Shown piece after piece: positions 1 through 6,147 of a DNA stretch of 17,824 nucleotides. Under the pieces are notes generated by a model. The model was not told where the DNA came from, searched no databases, and worked only from the letters and a program-made list of their open reading frames with translations. The position numbers and the translations under genes were made by a program. Source of the DNA: MGBC114844 sp910585855 (GTDB lineage Bacteria > Bacillota > Clostridia > Lachnospirales > Lachnospiraceae); NCBI GenBank assembly GCA_965646165.1, contig CBFFYP010000087.1:1-17824 (forward strand), written 5' to 3'. Every line of letters starts with the position of its first letter. The stretch's first letter is position 1.

Positions 1-262
1 TTTCACATCCTGCTTCTATGCAGGGTGTGAAAAAAAAGGGGCGTGTTTAGCCCGGATGATAGGAAAGAGGCTGTCTTATGGCTGGCAATATCCTTCCCTT
101 ACACCAATTATATTACGGTTGAAATGAGGGCGAATTGCGCCCCGGTCTGTCCGGTTGGGGAAAGGAAAAGGCAGAAGTCTTAGAACTTCTTGCTTTTTGG
201 AAGCCGGAACAGCAGGCTGCCCACCGTTTTCGAATCTGGCGTCCTCTAGCGTCCCATCCTCT
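1..262. repeat. Dispersed hairpin repeat, copy A (cut by the window edge)
   Basis: This non-coding stretch is nearly the reverse complement of 12686-12928, with scattered substitutions and small indels, and shares blocks with 13196-13437. It starts with a hairpin: TTTCACA.CCTGC (1-13), a six-base loop TTCTAT and GCAGG.TGTGAAA (20-32), flanked by an A run. Further on are a short hairpin GGGCG-AATTG-CGCCC near 130-145 and the edge motif TCTGGCGTCC near 238-247. The 5' part of the element lies outside the window. The element ends about 12 bases past the 3' end of murG, so it may supply that gene's transcription end. No convincing open frame or ribosome binding site was seen. Confidence 0.8.
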
Positions 263-273
263 ACCCAAAAGAC

Positions 274-1350
274 TTATCCTGCTTTTGTTAATTCATTAAT
301 TAATGAAATAATAATGGAAACAGAGTCTGCTAATTCACTTTTTTCCATTGCATTAATATATTTTGCCCGATTCTGATATACTTTTTTTATAGTTTGGTAA
401 AGGGAACTATCGGTAAGGTTTTCTTCTTCGATTACTTCACTAAAGCCTTGTTTTTGGAAGGACTGCGCATTTAGTATTTGATCTCCCCGGCTGGAGGCTT
501 TGGAGAGTGGAATTAGAATATTAGGTTTTCTTAACGCTAAAATTTCACAGATAGAATTAGCACCCGCACGGGAAATCATAAGATCTGCAGCAGCCAATAT
601 ATCTTTTAGTTCTGATTTTACATATTCAAATTGTGTATAATTTTTAGTATTCTGCAGAGAGGAATCGATATTGTCTTTTCCGCAGATATGGATGATATGG
701 AATTGGTTTAATAGTTTTGGCAGAATAGAACGAACGGCTTTATTGATAGCAGCCGCACCTTGACTTCCGCCCATAATAAGGATAACCGGCTTTTCTCCAG
801 TTAGGCGGGCAAAGTTTAATCCCATTTTTTTGCTTCCGGTACGCAGTTCACTGCGGATAGGAGAACCTGTCAAAACAGCTTTTTCTTTTGGCAGCATCTT
901 TACGGTTTCGGGAAAGTTGCAGCATATTTTTGATGCAAACGGAAAGGAAAGGCGGTTGGCAAGTCCCGGTGTCATATCCGATTCATGAATAATAACTGGA
1001 ATATGGCAGCGGCTGGCGGCAAATACAACCGGGACAGAAACAAAACCGCCTTTGGAAAAGACGATATCTGGTTTTAGCTGTTTTAGAATACGTTTCGCTT
1101 CAAAACAGCCTTTTAGAACACGAAATGGATCGGAAAGATTTTTAATATCCAGATAACGGCGAAGTTTTCCTGATGAAATGCCATAGTATGGAATCTTTTG
1201 CTCTTCGATTAATCCATTTTCGATTCCTTGATAAGAGCCAATATAGGAGATTTGATAGCCTGCTTTTTTTAGAGATGGAAGCAGTGCAATATTTGGAGTA
1301 ACGTGTCCGGCTGTGCCGCCGCCAGTAAGTACGATTTTTTTCTCTTTCAT
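274..1350 (-). CDS. murG: MurG, lipid II-forming N-acetylglucosaminyltransferase
   Basis: MurG transfers GlcNAc from UDP-GlcNAc to lipid I, making lipid II on the cytoplasmic face of the membrane for peptidoglycan synthesis. The 358-residue protein has the usual family length and a two-lobed GT-B layout. The N-terminal glycine loop TGGGTAGH (residues 9-16) binds the lipid pyrophosphate side. The C-terminal lobe has the MGGSQGA loop and SRAGANSICEILA followed by ILIPL and DQ.LNA, the UDP-GlcNAc site. I chose the ATG at 1350 because GAAAGG lies nine bases upstream; the in-frame TTG at 1356 is too close to it. The gene lies behind the TSCPD gene on the same strand, with a 99-base gap, so the two may be cotranscribed. 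It is outside any division/cell-wall cluster, so a second murG elsewhere is possible. Confidence 0.95.
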   Translation of the reverse strand: MKEKKIVLTGGGTAGHVTPNIALLPSLKKAGYQISYIGSYQGIENGLIEEQKIPYYGISSGKLRRYLDIKNLSDPFRVLKGCFEAKRILKQLKPDIVFSKGGFVSVPVVFAASRCHIPVIIHESDMTPGLANRLSFPFASKICCNFPETVKMLPKEKAVLTGSPIRSELRTGSKKMGLNFARLTGEKPVILIMGGSQGAAAINKAVRSILPKLLNQFHIIHICGKDNIDSSLQNTKNYTQFEYVKSELKDILAAADLMISRAGANSICEILALRKPNILIPLSKASSRGDQILNAQSFQKQGFSEVIEEENLTDSSLYQTIKKVYQNRAKYINAMEKSELADSVSIIISLINELTKAG

Positions 1351-1378
1351 AATCAATTACCTTTCGAAACAGAAATAC

Positions 1379-1420
1379 AACGTCCATAGAGCTTTTTAAA
1401 TGGCTTTTCTGAACGTTGCA
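1379..1420 (-). other. Weak hairpin between the TSCPD gene and murG
   Basis: CAACGT at 1379-1384 pairs with ACGTTG at 1415-1420, with a short inner AGC/GCT pairing. The stem is imperfect and has no good U run, so it could be a weak attenuator or only chance. Confidence 0.25.
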
Positions 1421-1449
1421 GTTACTAGTTATTTAATGGTGAATGGATG

Positions 1450-1695
1450 TTATTGATTTAAATAATCTTTTAATGCTTTGGAAAGCTGATCCGGACAAGA
1501 AGTTCCTTTTGAGCCGCATTGGATTCCTTCTAATCGATGAATTGCTTCATTAATATCCATTCCTTCGATTAATTTGGCAACGCCTTGTGTATTTCCGGCG
1601 CAGCCGCCTACAAATTCAACAGCGGTTAAAGTATTGTTTTCTGTTACAGAAAAACGAATTTCTCTTGCACAAGTGCCTTTGGTTTTATAATTCAT
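1450..1695 (-). CDS. Small TSCPD-domain protein
   Basis: This 81-residue protein belongs to the TSCPD family, small proteins related to a C-terminal cysteine-rich part of some ribonucleotide reductases. The name-giving motif TSCPD is at residues 65-69. Four cysteines (9, 32, 60 and 67) sit in GTCA, GGCAG, IQCGS and TSCPD contexts, which suggests metal binding or redox chemistry; the true role is not established. The start at 1695 is preceded by AAGGAGTG seven bases away. An upstream in-frame ATG at 1728 has no such site and would add 11 unrelated residues. The gene reads toward murG and has its own promoter facing that of mtnN. Confidence 0.85.
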   Translation of the reverse strand: MNYKTKGTCAREIRFSVTENNTLTAVEFVGGCAGNTQGVAKLIEGMDINEAIHRLEGIQCGSKGTSCPDQLSKALKDYLNQ

Positions 1696-1755
1696 TGTAG
1701 TACACTCCTTTTCTTTTTGTATAGACATAAAAATGTCATTCTTATTATTTTGCTT

Positions 1756-1785
1756 ATTCTATCTCTAAGATATGAGGTTTGTCAA
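1756..1785 (-). promoter_or_regulatory. Sigma-A type promoter for the TSCPD gene (and murG)
   Basis: On the minus strand TTGACA (1785-1780) and TAGAAT (1761-1756) are 18 bases apart, about 60 bases ahead of the start codon. Confidence 0.65.
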
Positions 1786-1795
1786 GAAAAAATGA

Positions 1796-1824
1796 TTGAA
1801 ATTGATAGAGTGATTTTGTATAAT
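1796..1824 (+). promoter_or_regulatory. Sigma-A type promoter for mtnN
   Basis: TTGAAA (1796-1801) and TATAAT (1819-1824) are 17 bases apart, about 78 bases ahead of the mtnN start. The promoter is back to back with that of the TSCPD gene. Confidence 0.7.
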
Positions 1825-1901
1825 GTTATTGTAATTTGTTTATTTATAGTCATAAATATAAGCGGATAAGATAAAAAATAAAAAATATAAGGAGAAAAAT
1901 T

Positions 1902-2600
1902 ATGTTAGGAATTATTGGAGCAATGGAAGAGGAAGTGGCTAGTTTAAAGGAGAAAATGCAGGTAGAAACGGTCATGCAGTTAGCTTCTATGGAGTTTTGC
2001 AAAGGATCTTTGGAAGGGAAGGATGTAGTAGTCGTTCGTTCTGGAATTGGCAAGGTAAATGCAGCGATTTGTACACAGATTTTGGTGGATAAATTTCAGG
2101 TAAATGCAATTATCAATACAGGAATTGCCGGATCTTTGAGAAATGAAATTAATATCGGAGATATTGTGCTGTCTTCTGATGCGATGCAGCATGATATGGA
2201 TGCAACTGGATTTGGATATGCATTTGGCGAGATTCCAAGGATGGAAACTTCTGATTTTGAAGCAGATGAAAAGCTGATTGCGCTGGCACAGGAGTGCTGT
2301 AAAAAGGTAAATCCTGAAGTTGGAATTCATATAGGAAGAGTGGTAAGCGGGGATCAGTTTATCTCACACAGACATGATAAGGAATGGATTACAAAGCGTT
2401 TTGGAGGATGTTGTACAGAGATGGAGGGAGCAGCGATTGCGCAGGCTGCTTATTTAAATCAGGTTCCTTTTTTGATTGTCAGGGCAATATCGGACAAGGC
2501 GGATAATAGTGCAAAGATGGATTATGCAGAGTTCGAAAAACAGGCTATTATTCATTCTGTAAATCTTATAGTTGAAATGGTTCAGAATTTAGCTTCTTAA
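1902..2600 (+). CDS. mtnN: 5'-methylthioadenosine/S-adenosylhomocysteine nucleosidase
   Basis: The enzyme splits adenine from S-adenosylhomocysteine, methylthioadenosine and 5'-deoxyadenosine in the cytosol, clearing products that inhibit methyltransferases and radical SAM enzymes. The last point fits the presence of the radical SAM enzyme PflA in the same window, though the genes are not linked in an operon. The protein has 232 residues, the usual length. Visible features are AMEEEV (7-12), SGIGKVNAA (47-55), NTGIAGS (72-78), VSGDQFI (148-154), TEMEG (172-176) and AISDKAD (195-201). By alignment to the E. coli enzyme the catalytic residues are Glu11, Glu175 and Asp198. AAGGAG precedes the ATG. 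No clear terminator follows; the next promoter starts about 50 bases later. Confidence 0.95.
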   Translation: MLGIIGAMEEEVASLKEKMQVETVMQLASMEFCKGSLEGKDVVVVRSGIGKVNAAICTQILVDKFQVNAIINTGIAGSLRNEINIGDIVLSSDAMQHDMDATGFGYAFGEIPRMETSDFEADEKLIALAQECCKKVNPEVGIHIGRVVSGDQFISHRHDKEWITKRFGGCCTEMEGAAIAQAAYLNQVPFLIVRAISDKADNSAKMDYAEFEKQAIIHSVNLIVEMVQNLAS

Positions 2601-2648
2601 AGCACGAAATATAGAAAGTTTTGTCAATTAAATATTTCCATTCTCAAC

Positions 2649-2677
2649 TTTTCAAAATGCAAAAACATGTGTATAAT
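2649..2677 (+). promoter_or_regulatory. Promoter ahead of the folded leader
   Basis: TTTTCA (2649-2654) and TATAAT (2672-2677) are 17 bases apart. The predicted transcript start near 2684 gives a leader of about 130 bases before the next gene. Confidence 0.6.
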
Positions 2678-2699
2678 GCAAAGCGTACCAGAAGATTTG

Positions 2700-2774
2700 T
2701 CTTTGACAGATGATGGATGCAGTGACCGGTAACTGCATAAGGACTTGGATAGACATCAGTGAAATTGTCAAAGA
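2700..2774 (+). ncRNA. Folded leader RNA candidate, class not recognised
   Basis: The 75-base segment closes on itself. TCTTTGACA (2700-2708) pairs with TGTCAAAGA (2766-2774) over nine bases. Inside, TGATG (2711-2715) pairs with CATCA (2754-2758), and ATGCAGT (2717-2723) pairs with ACTGCAT (2732-2738) around the loop GACCGGTA. An unpaired purine-rich strand, AAGGACTTGGATAGA, is left at 2739-2753. It lies between a good promoter and the ribosome binding site of the next gene, where a cis-regulatory RNA would be. I could not match it to a riboswitch class I know. A small independent RNA is the alternative. Confidence 0.45.
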
Positions 2775-2816
2775 TGCACCTGCATTTTGTCAGAAGAGAG
2801 AAAGGGGATATTTATT

Positions 2817-3785
2817 ATGTTGGAACGTGCAATTAGCGGATATTGGATTTTATATGTAATGATGGGAATTTGTGCAGTAGGAGTGATAAGCCGGCTTTGG
2901 CTTGCCGGAATTTATGCCGGACTTTTAAAAGACGTACAATATACAAAAGAGCCAAAGAAAAAGTTAATCAAACAAATGAAAGAAAAATACGAAACCTGCT
3001 ACCGATTAAGCAAAGGAATCAGCAATGTGGAAGCATTCCTTGTAAGAAACCTTTATGGACACCGTTTTATGGGAATGACATTGGGAGGAATTCAGAAGAT
3101 ATCGGGGCAGGCTTTTTTCTTATGTCTGCTGATTGGGGGACTATCAGCAAGTTATACTTATGCATATGGTATGCCGCTGGAATTAACAGGGATTTACAGT
3201 GCTTGTGCTGTTGGAATGGCAACACTGTTGGTATACATAAATTGTGTCTTTGATGTGCGGGGGAAGCAGGTTGTGTTAGAAGCAGGAATTGTGGATTATC
3301 TTCAGAATTATTATGCTGCTGTATTAGACAGAAAAGAAGCCAGAATGGAAAGCAGAGTAGAAGCAGAAGAATCTTTGGAAGAGGAAACAGCGGAAAGAGA
3401 AAGCAAAGAGCTGTATCAGTCGGAGAAAAATGAGGAGCAGGAAGCAGAGGGAAGACAGCCAGCCTTAGAAAGTGCAACTTTGCGAAAAAAGGAGGGGCGG
3501 CAGGCGGAAAAACTGGCGTCTATGTTCCGCAAGAAAGAACGGCATAAACAACAAGAGAATACATTTGCAAAAGAACAGGCAGAACAGCTTTTGCTTGAAC
3601 TGAGAAAAAATCCACGGAGAGGGAGAGAAAGCCAGCAGGAGGAAGAAAATGAGCTTGAAAACCTTAGAAATTCTTTAAATCAGATTGCCGCTGATTTAGA
3701 AAAAGGGCGAAATGGGGAGAGCAGGCAGCTTGCGGAGGAAGAAATGCGGATTGTAGAGGAGATTCTTGGAGAATTTTTGGCATAA
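2817..3785 (+). CDS. Unidentified membrane protein with a long charged coiled-coil tail
   Basis: I do not recognise this 322-residue protein. About 150 N-terminal residues hold three hydrophobic segments, roughly residues 9-30, 88-108 and 113-136, with a basic cytosolic-looking loop (KEPKKKLIKQMKEKYE) after the first. The rest is almost entirely Glu, Lys, Arg and Gln with heptad-like spacing, so a long coiled coil or disordered cytosolic tail is likely. It ends in a more ordered stretch, AEEEMRIVEEILGEFLA. The ATG at 2817 follows AAAGGGG by about ten bases; an in-frame TTG at 2787 lacks a ribosome binding site and would run into the folded leader. The gene is separated from pgi by a promoter. 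Acidic repetitive composition makes database hits by composition alone unreliable. Confidence 0.8.
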   Translation: MLERAISGYWILYVMMGICAVGVISRLWLAGIYAGLLKDVQYTKEPKKKLIKQMKEKYETCYRLSKGISNVEAFLVRNLYGHRFMGMTLGGIQKISGQAFFLCLLIGGLSASYTYAYGMPLELTGIYSACAVGMATLLVYINCVFDVRGKQVVLEAGIVDYLQNYYAAVLDRKEARMESRVEAEESLEEETAERESKELYQSEKNEEQEAEGRQPALESATLRKKEGRQAEKLASMFRKKERHKQQENTFAKEQAEQLLLELRKNPRRGRESQQEEENELENLRNSLNQIAADLEKGRNGESRQLAEEEMRIVEEILGEFLA

Positions 3786-3798
3786 AGAGAAGTTTTGC

Positions 3799-3838
3799 AA
3801 GAATAAGTCTTGCTATTCTTACAAATAATGGATATAAT
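3799..3838 (+). promoter_or_regulatory. pgi promoter overlapped by an inverted repeat
   Basis: TTGCTA (3810-3815) and TATAAT (3833-3838) are 17 bases apart, 37 bases ahead of pgi. AAGAATA (3799-3805) and TATTCTT (3814-3820) form an inverted repeat across the -35 box. It could be an operator, or a weak end for the upstream transcript. Confidence 0.6.
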
Positions 3839-3874
3839 AATATTAGTTCAAAAAAATGTCAAGGAGTGTAGATT

Positions 3875-5221
3875 ATGGCTAAAGTAACGTTTGATTATTC
3901 CAAAGCTGCAAATGTAATTGCACCGCATGAGATGGAGAGCATGGCAAAGATTGCTGAGGCAGCAAAGGAAACTTTATTGAGTAAGAGTGGTGCTGGAAAT
4001 GATTTTTTAGGCTGGATTGATCTTCCAGTCAACTATGACAAAGAAGAATTTGCAAGAATTAAAAAAGCAGCAGCAAAGATTCAGTCAGATTCCGATGTGC
4101 TGTTGGTAATCGGTATTGGCGGCTCTTATTTGGGCGCTCGTGCAGCAAATGAGTTTTTGGGACATAGTTTTTATAATAGTGTATCAAAGGATGTGCGGAA
4201 AGCACCGGAAATTTACTATGTGGGAAACAGCATCAGCAGCAATTATATCAGCCATTTGATGGATTGTCTGAGCGGAAAAGATTTTTCGGTTAATATTATT
4301 TCAAAATCTGGTACAACGACTGAGCCTGCGATTGCATTTCGGGTATTTAAAAAGATGCTGGAAGAGAAGTATGGCAAGGAAGAGGCAGCAAAGAGAATTT
4401 ATGCTACAACAGATAAGGCAAGAGGTGCTTTGAAGAATTTGGCAACAGAGGAAGGATATGAAACTTTTGTTGTTCCAGATGATGTAGGAGGTCGATTCTC
4501 TGTATTGACAGCAGTTGGTTTGCTTCCAATTGCAGTAAGCGGAGCAGATATTGATCAGCTGATGGCAGGAGCAGCTTCTGGAAGACAGAAAGCATTGGAA
4601 AATAAGTTCGAAGAGAATGATGCAATGAAATATGCCGCAGTTCGAAATATCCTTCATAGAAAAGGAAAGATGGTAGAAGTAGTGGCAAACTATGAGCCAT
4701 CTATGCATTATGTTTCTGAGTGGTGGAAGCAGCTTTACGGAGAGAGTGAAGGAAAAGATCAGAAAGGTATCTTCCCGGCGGCAGTAGATTTAACAACTGA
4801 TTTACATTCAATGGGGCAGTTTATTCAGGATGGTTCTCGAATTATGTTTGAAACTGTGATGAATATTGAAAAATCAAATTGTGAGGTATTGCTGGAAGAA
4901 GAGCCGGTGGATTTGGACGGATTGAACTATTTGGCAGGCAAGAGCGTAGATTATATCAATAAATGTGCTATGAATGGTACAATTTTAGCTCATACCGATG
5001 GACAAGTTCCAAATCTTTTAGTTAATATTCCAGAACAAAATGCGTTCTATCTGGGTGAATTATTCTACTTCTTTGAATTTGCATGCGGAATCAGTGGTTA
5101 CATATCGGGAGTAAATCCATTTAATCAGCCGGGTGTAGAAAGCTATAAGAAGAATATGTTTGCACTTCTTGGAAAACCGGGATATGAGGCACAAAGAGAA
5201 GAATTGCTGAAGAGATTATAA
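3875..5221 (+). CDS. pgi: Glucose-6-phosphate isomerase
   Basis: The enzyme interconverts glucose 6-phosphate and fructose 6-phosphate in glycolysis. The 448-residue length is typical of the short Bacillus/Clostridia form. The sugar-phosphate binding SIS fold is shown by GIGGSYLGARA (80-90) and SKSGTTTEP (143-151); GGRFSVLTAVGLLP (205-218) is the first family signature. Glu290 in YGESEGKDQKG matches the catalytic glutamate of the Bacillus enzyme. His311 and Lys425 (VESYKKNMF) match the ring-opening and second-signature residues. AAGGAGTG stands ahead of the ATG. The gene has its own promoter and a strong terminator, so it is probably a single-gene transcript. Confidence 0.97.
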   Translation: MAKVTFDYSKAANVIAPHEMESMAKIAEAAKETLLSKSGAGNDFLGWIDLPVNYDKEEFARIKKAAAKIQSDSDVLLVIGIGGSYLGARAANEFLGHSFYNSVSKDVRKAPEIYYVGNSISSNYISHLMDCLSGKDFSVNIISKSGTTTEPAIAFRVFKKMLEEKYGKEEAAKRIYATTDKARGALKNLATEEGYETFVVPDDVGGRFSVLTAVGLLPIAVSGADIDQLMAGAASGRQKALENKFEENDAMKYAAVRNILHRKGKMVEVVANYEPSMHYVSEWWKQLYGESEGKDQKGIFPAAVDLTTDLHSMGQFIQDGSRIMFETVMNIEKSNCEVLLEEEPVDLDGLNYLAGKSVDYINKCAMNGTILAHTDGQVPNLLVNIPEQNAFYLGELFYFFEFACGISGYISGVNPFNQPGVESYKKNMFALLGKPGYEAQREELLKRL

Positions 5222-5259
5222 AAATAACAGATTCGGTTTTTGATAGTTTTATTTAAAAG

Positions 5260-5309
5260 GCTGCTGTATAGAGGATATATTTGATTTTCTTTATACAGCA
5301 GCTTTTTTA
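5260..5309 (+). terminator. Rho-independent terminator of pgi
   Basis: GCTGCTGTATA (5260-5270) pairs perfectly with TATACAGCAGC (5292-5302), followed directly by TTTTTTAT. Confidence 0.9.
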
Positions 5310-5332
5310 TATATAAGGGGGATGCTGAACTC

Positions 5333-5454
5333 GAAAGGAAGGTCTATTCTGGGCTCGCTCTCGCTTAGCATTTCCTCGTAGCGGACACATAAGGCACGAA
5401 AAGACCGTGCCTAAGTGCCGACGGGAAATGATGACCCTGCATAGCACTCCTTTC
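5333..5454. repeat. Folded intergenic element between convergent genes
   Basis: A nested set of inverted repeats folds this 122-base stretch into one long arm. GAAAGGA (5333-5339) pairs with TCCTTTC (5448-5454). CATTTCC.CGT (5369-5379) pairs with ACGGGAAATG (5421-5430). CGG.CAC (5382-5388) pairs with GTG.CG (5415-5420 region), and AGGCACG (5392-5398) pairs with CGTGCCT (5406-5412) around the loop AAAAGAC. It differs from the A/B/C repeat in its core, but the sequence just outside (GGCGTCCTCT at 5462-5471) also occurs at the edge of copy A near 242. It lies past the pgi terminator and outside any gene, so it looks like a second family of intergenic palindromic element. No open frame is visible in it. 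Confidence 0.6.
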
Positions 5455-5476
5455 CGCTTTTGGCGTCCTCTTCAAG

Positions 5477-5502
5477 AAAAAATTCCTGTTACAGAAAATT
5501 TT
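5477..5502 (-). terminator. Probable terminator of the Nudix transcript
   Basis: On the minus strand AAAATT..CTG-TAA-CAG.AATTTT forms a small hairpin followed by a T run. It touches the Nudix stop codon. Confidence 0.45.
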
Positions 5503-6119
5503 TAAATTTCATCTAGGAAAGAGAGTGGATCGTCATTGGTGTTGTGTATAAAGTGCATTAACATATAGGCACACATAATAGCGACATTTTCTTCTTTTAA
5601 GATTCGTTTGCATTCTTCTCGGTCGGCTAGTATGATTTGAATATCTTCAGAATCTTCCTGATGGGTGTTAGAAGGAGTACCAGAGCAATAGCCGTATACT
5701 GTACCACAGGATTCGTCTGTCATGCCTACTGTAGTAAAGAATGGTTTGGAATAGGTGGAATCTACTTTTTTTGGAGTGAAGAAAAGTCCTGTTTCTTCGT
5801 AAATTTCTCGGATTCCTGCTTCAAACATATCTTCATCGTCTTCTACTAATCCAGCAGGAAACTCATAGATATAATCATTGATAGGATAGCGAAATTGACG
5901 GATTAGGACAATCTTGTCTTTTTGTTCTCCATAGACGGCATAGATAATAACGCCGTCTGAATGTTGGTTATGGGATACTGCTTTTAAGTCGTTCATATTA
6001 GAAACACGAGAAGCAACGAAATAGGGTGCTACTTTTCCGTTCCTGCGTTCTGCCTGAAATTCATAGAGGTTTAGAAAACGGTTGTTGGTCTGTTTGGTTA
6101 TATTTTTTACTCTGTTCAT
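5502..6119 (-). CDS. Nudix hydrolase, ADP-ribose pyrophosphatase-like
   Basis: Nudix enzymes cut nucleoside diphosphates linked to another group, such as ADP-ribose, using metal ions. The 205-residue protein carries a full Nudix box at residues 90-112: Gly90, Glu96, then REIYEETGL (104-112), which fits the pattern G-x5-E-x7-REUXEEXGU. The stretch just before it, RQFRYP...YEFPAG (74-90), is typical of ADP-ribose or sugar-nucleotide pyrophosphatases, so that substrate class is favoured, although the substrate cannot be fixed from sequence. The start is preceded by GAAGG. The gene lies 28 bases behind the EAL-domain gene on the same strand, so the two are probably cotranscribed. A link between nucleotide turnover and second-messenger signalling is only a guess. 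Confidence 0.88.
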   Translation of the reverse strand: MNRVKNITKQTNNRFLNLYEFQAERRNGKVAPYFVASRVSNMNDLKAVSHNQHSDGVIIYAVYGEQKDKIVLIRQFRYPINDYIYEFPAGLVEDDEDMFEAGIREIYEETGLFFTPKKVDSTYSKPFFTTVGMTDESCGTVYGYCSGTPSNTHQEDSEDIQIILADREECKRILKEENVAIMCAYMLMHFIHNTNDDPLSFLDEI

Positions 6120-6147
6120 TTTTTGCCTTCTTTCTTTAAATAAAATA

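Noticed and set aside
155..376. A 73-residue open frame on the plus strand over the repeat and the end of murG
   Set aside because: It lacks a ribosome binding site, runs through the hairpin repeat and overlaps murG on the other strand.
2700..2774. A known riboswitch such as those for cyclic-di-GMP, SAM, purine, TPP or ZTP
   Set aside because: The core bases that define these classes, as I remember them, are not present. It is left as an unassigned fold.
2787..2816. A TTG start at 2787 for the membrane/coiled-coil protein
   Set aside because: It has no ribosome binding site and overlaps the folded leader; the ATG at 2817 is well placed after AAAGGGG.
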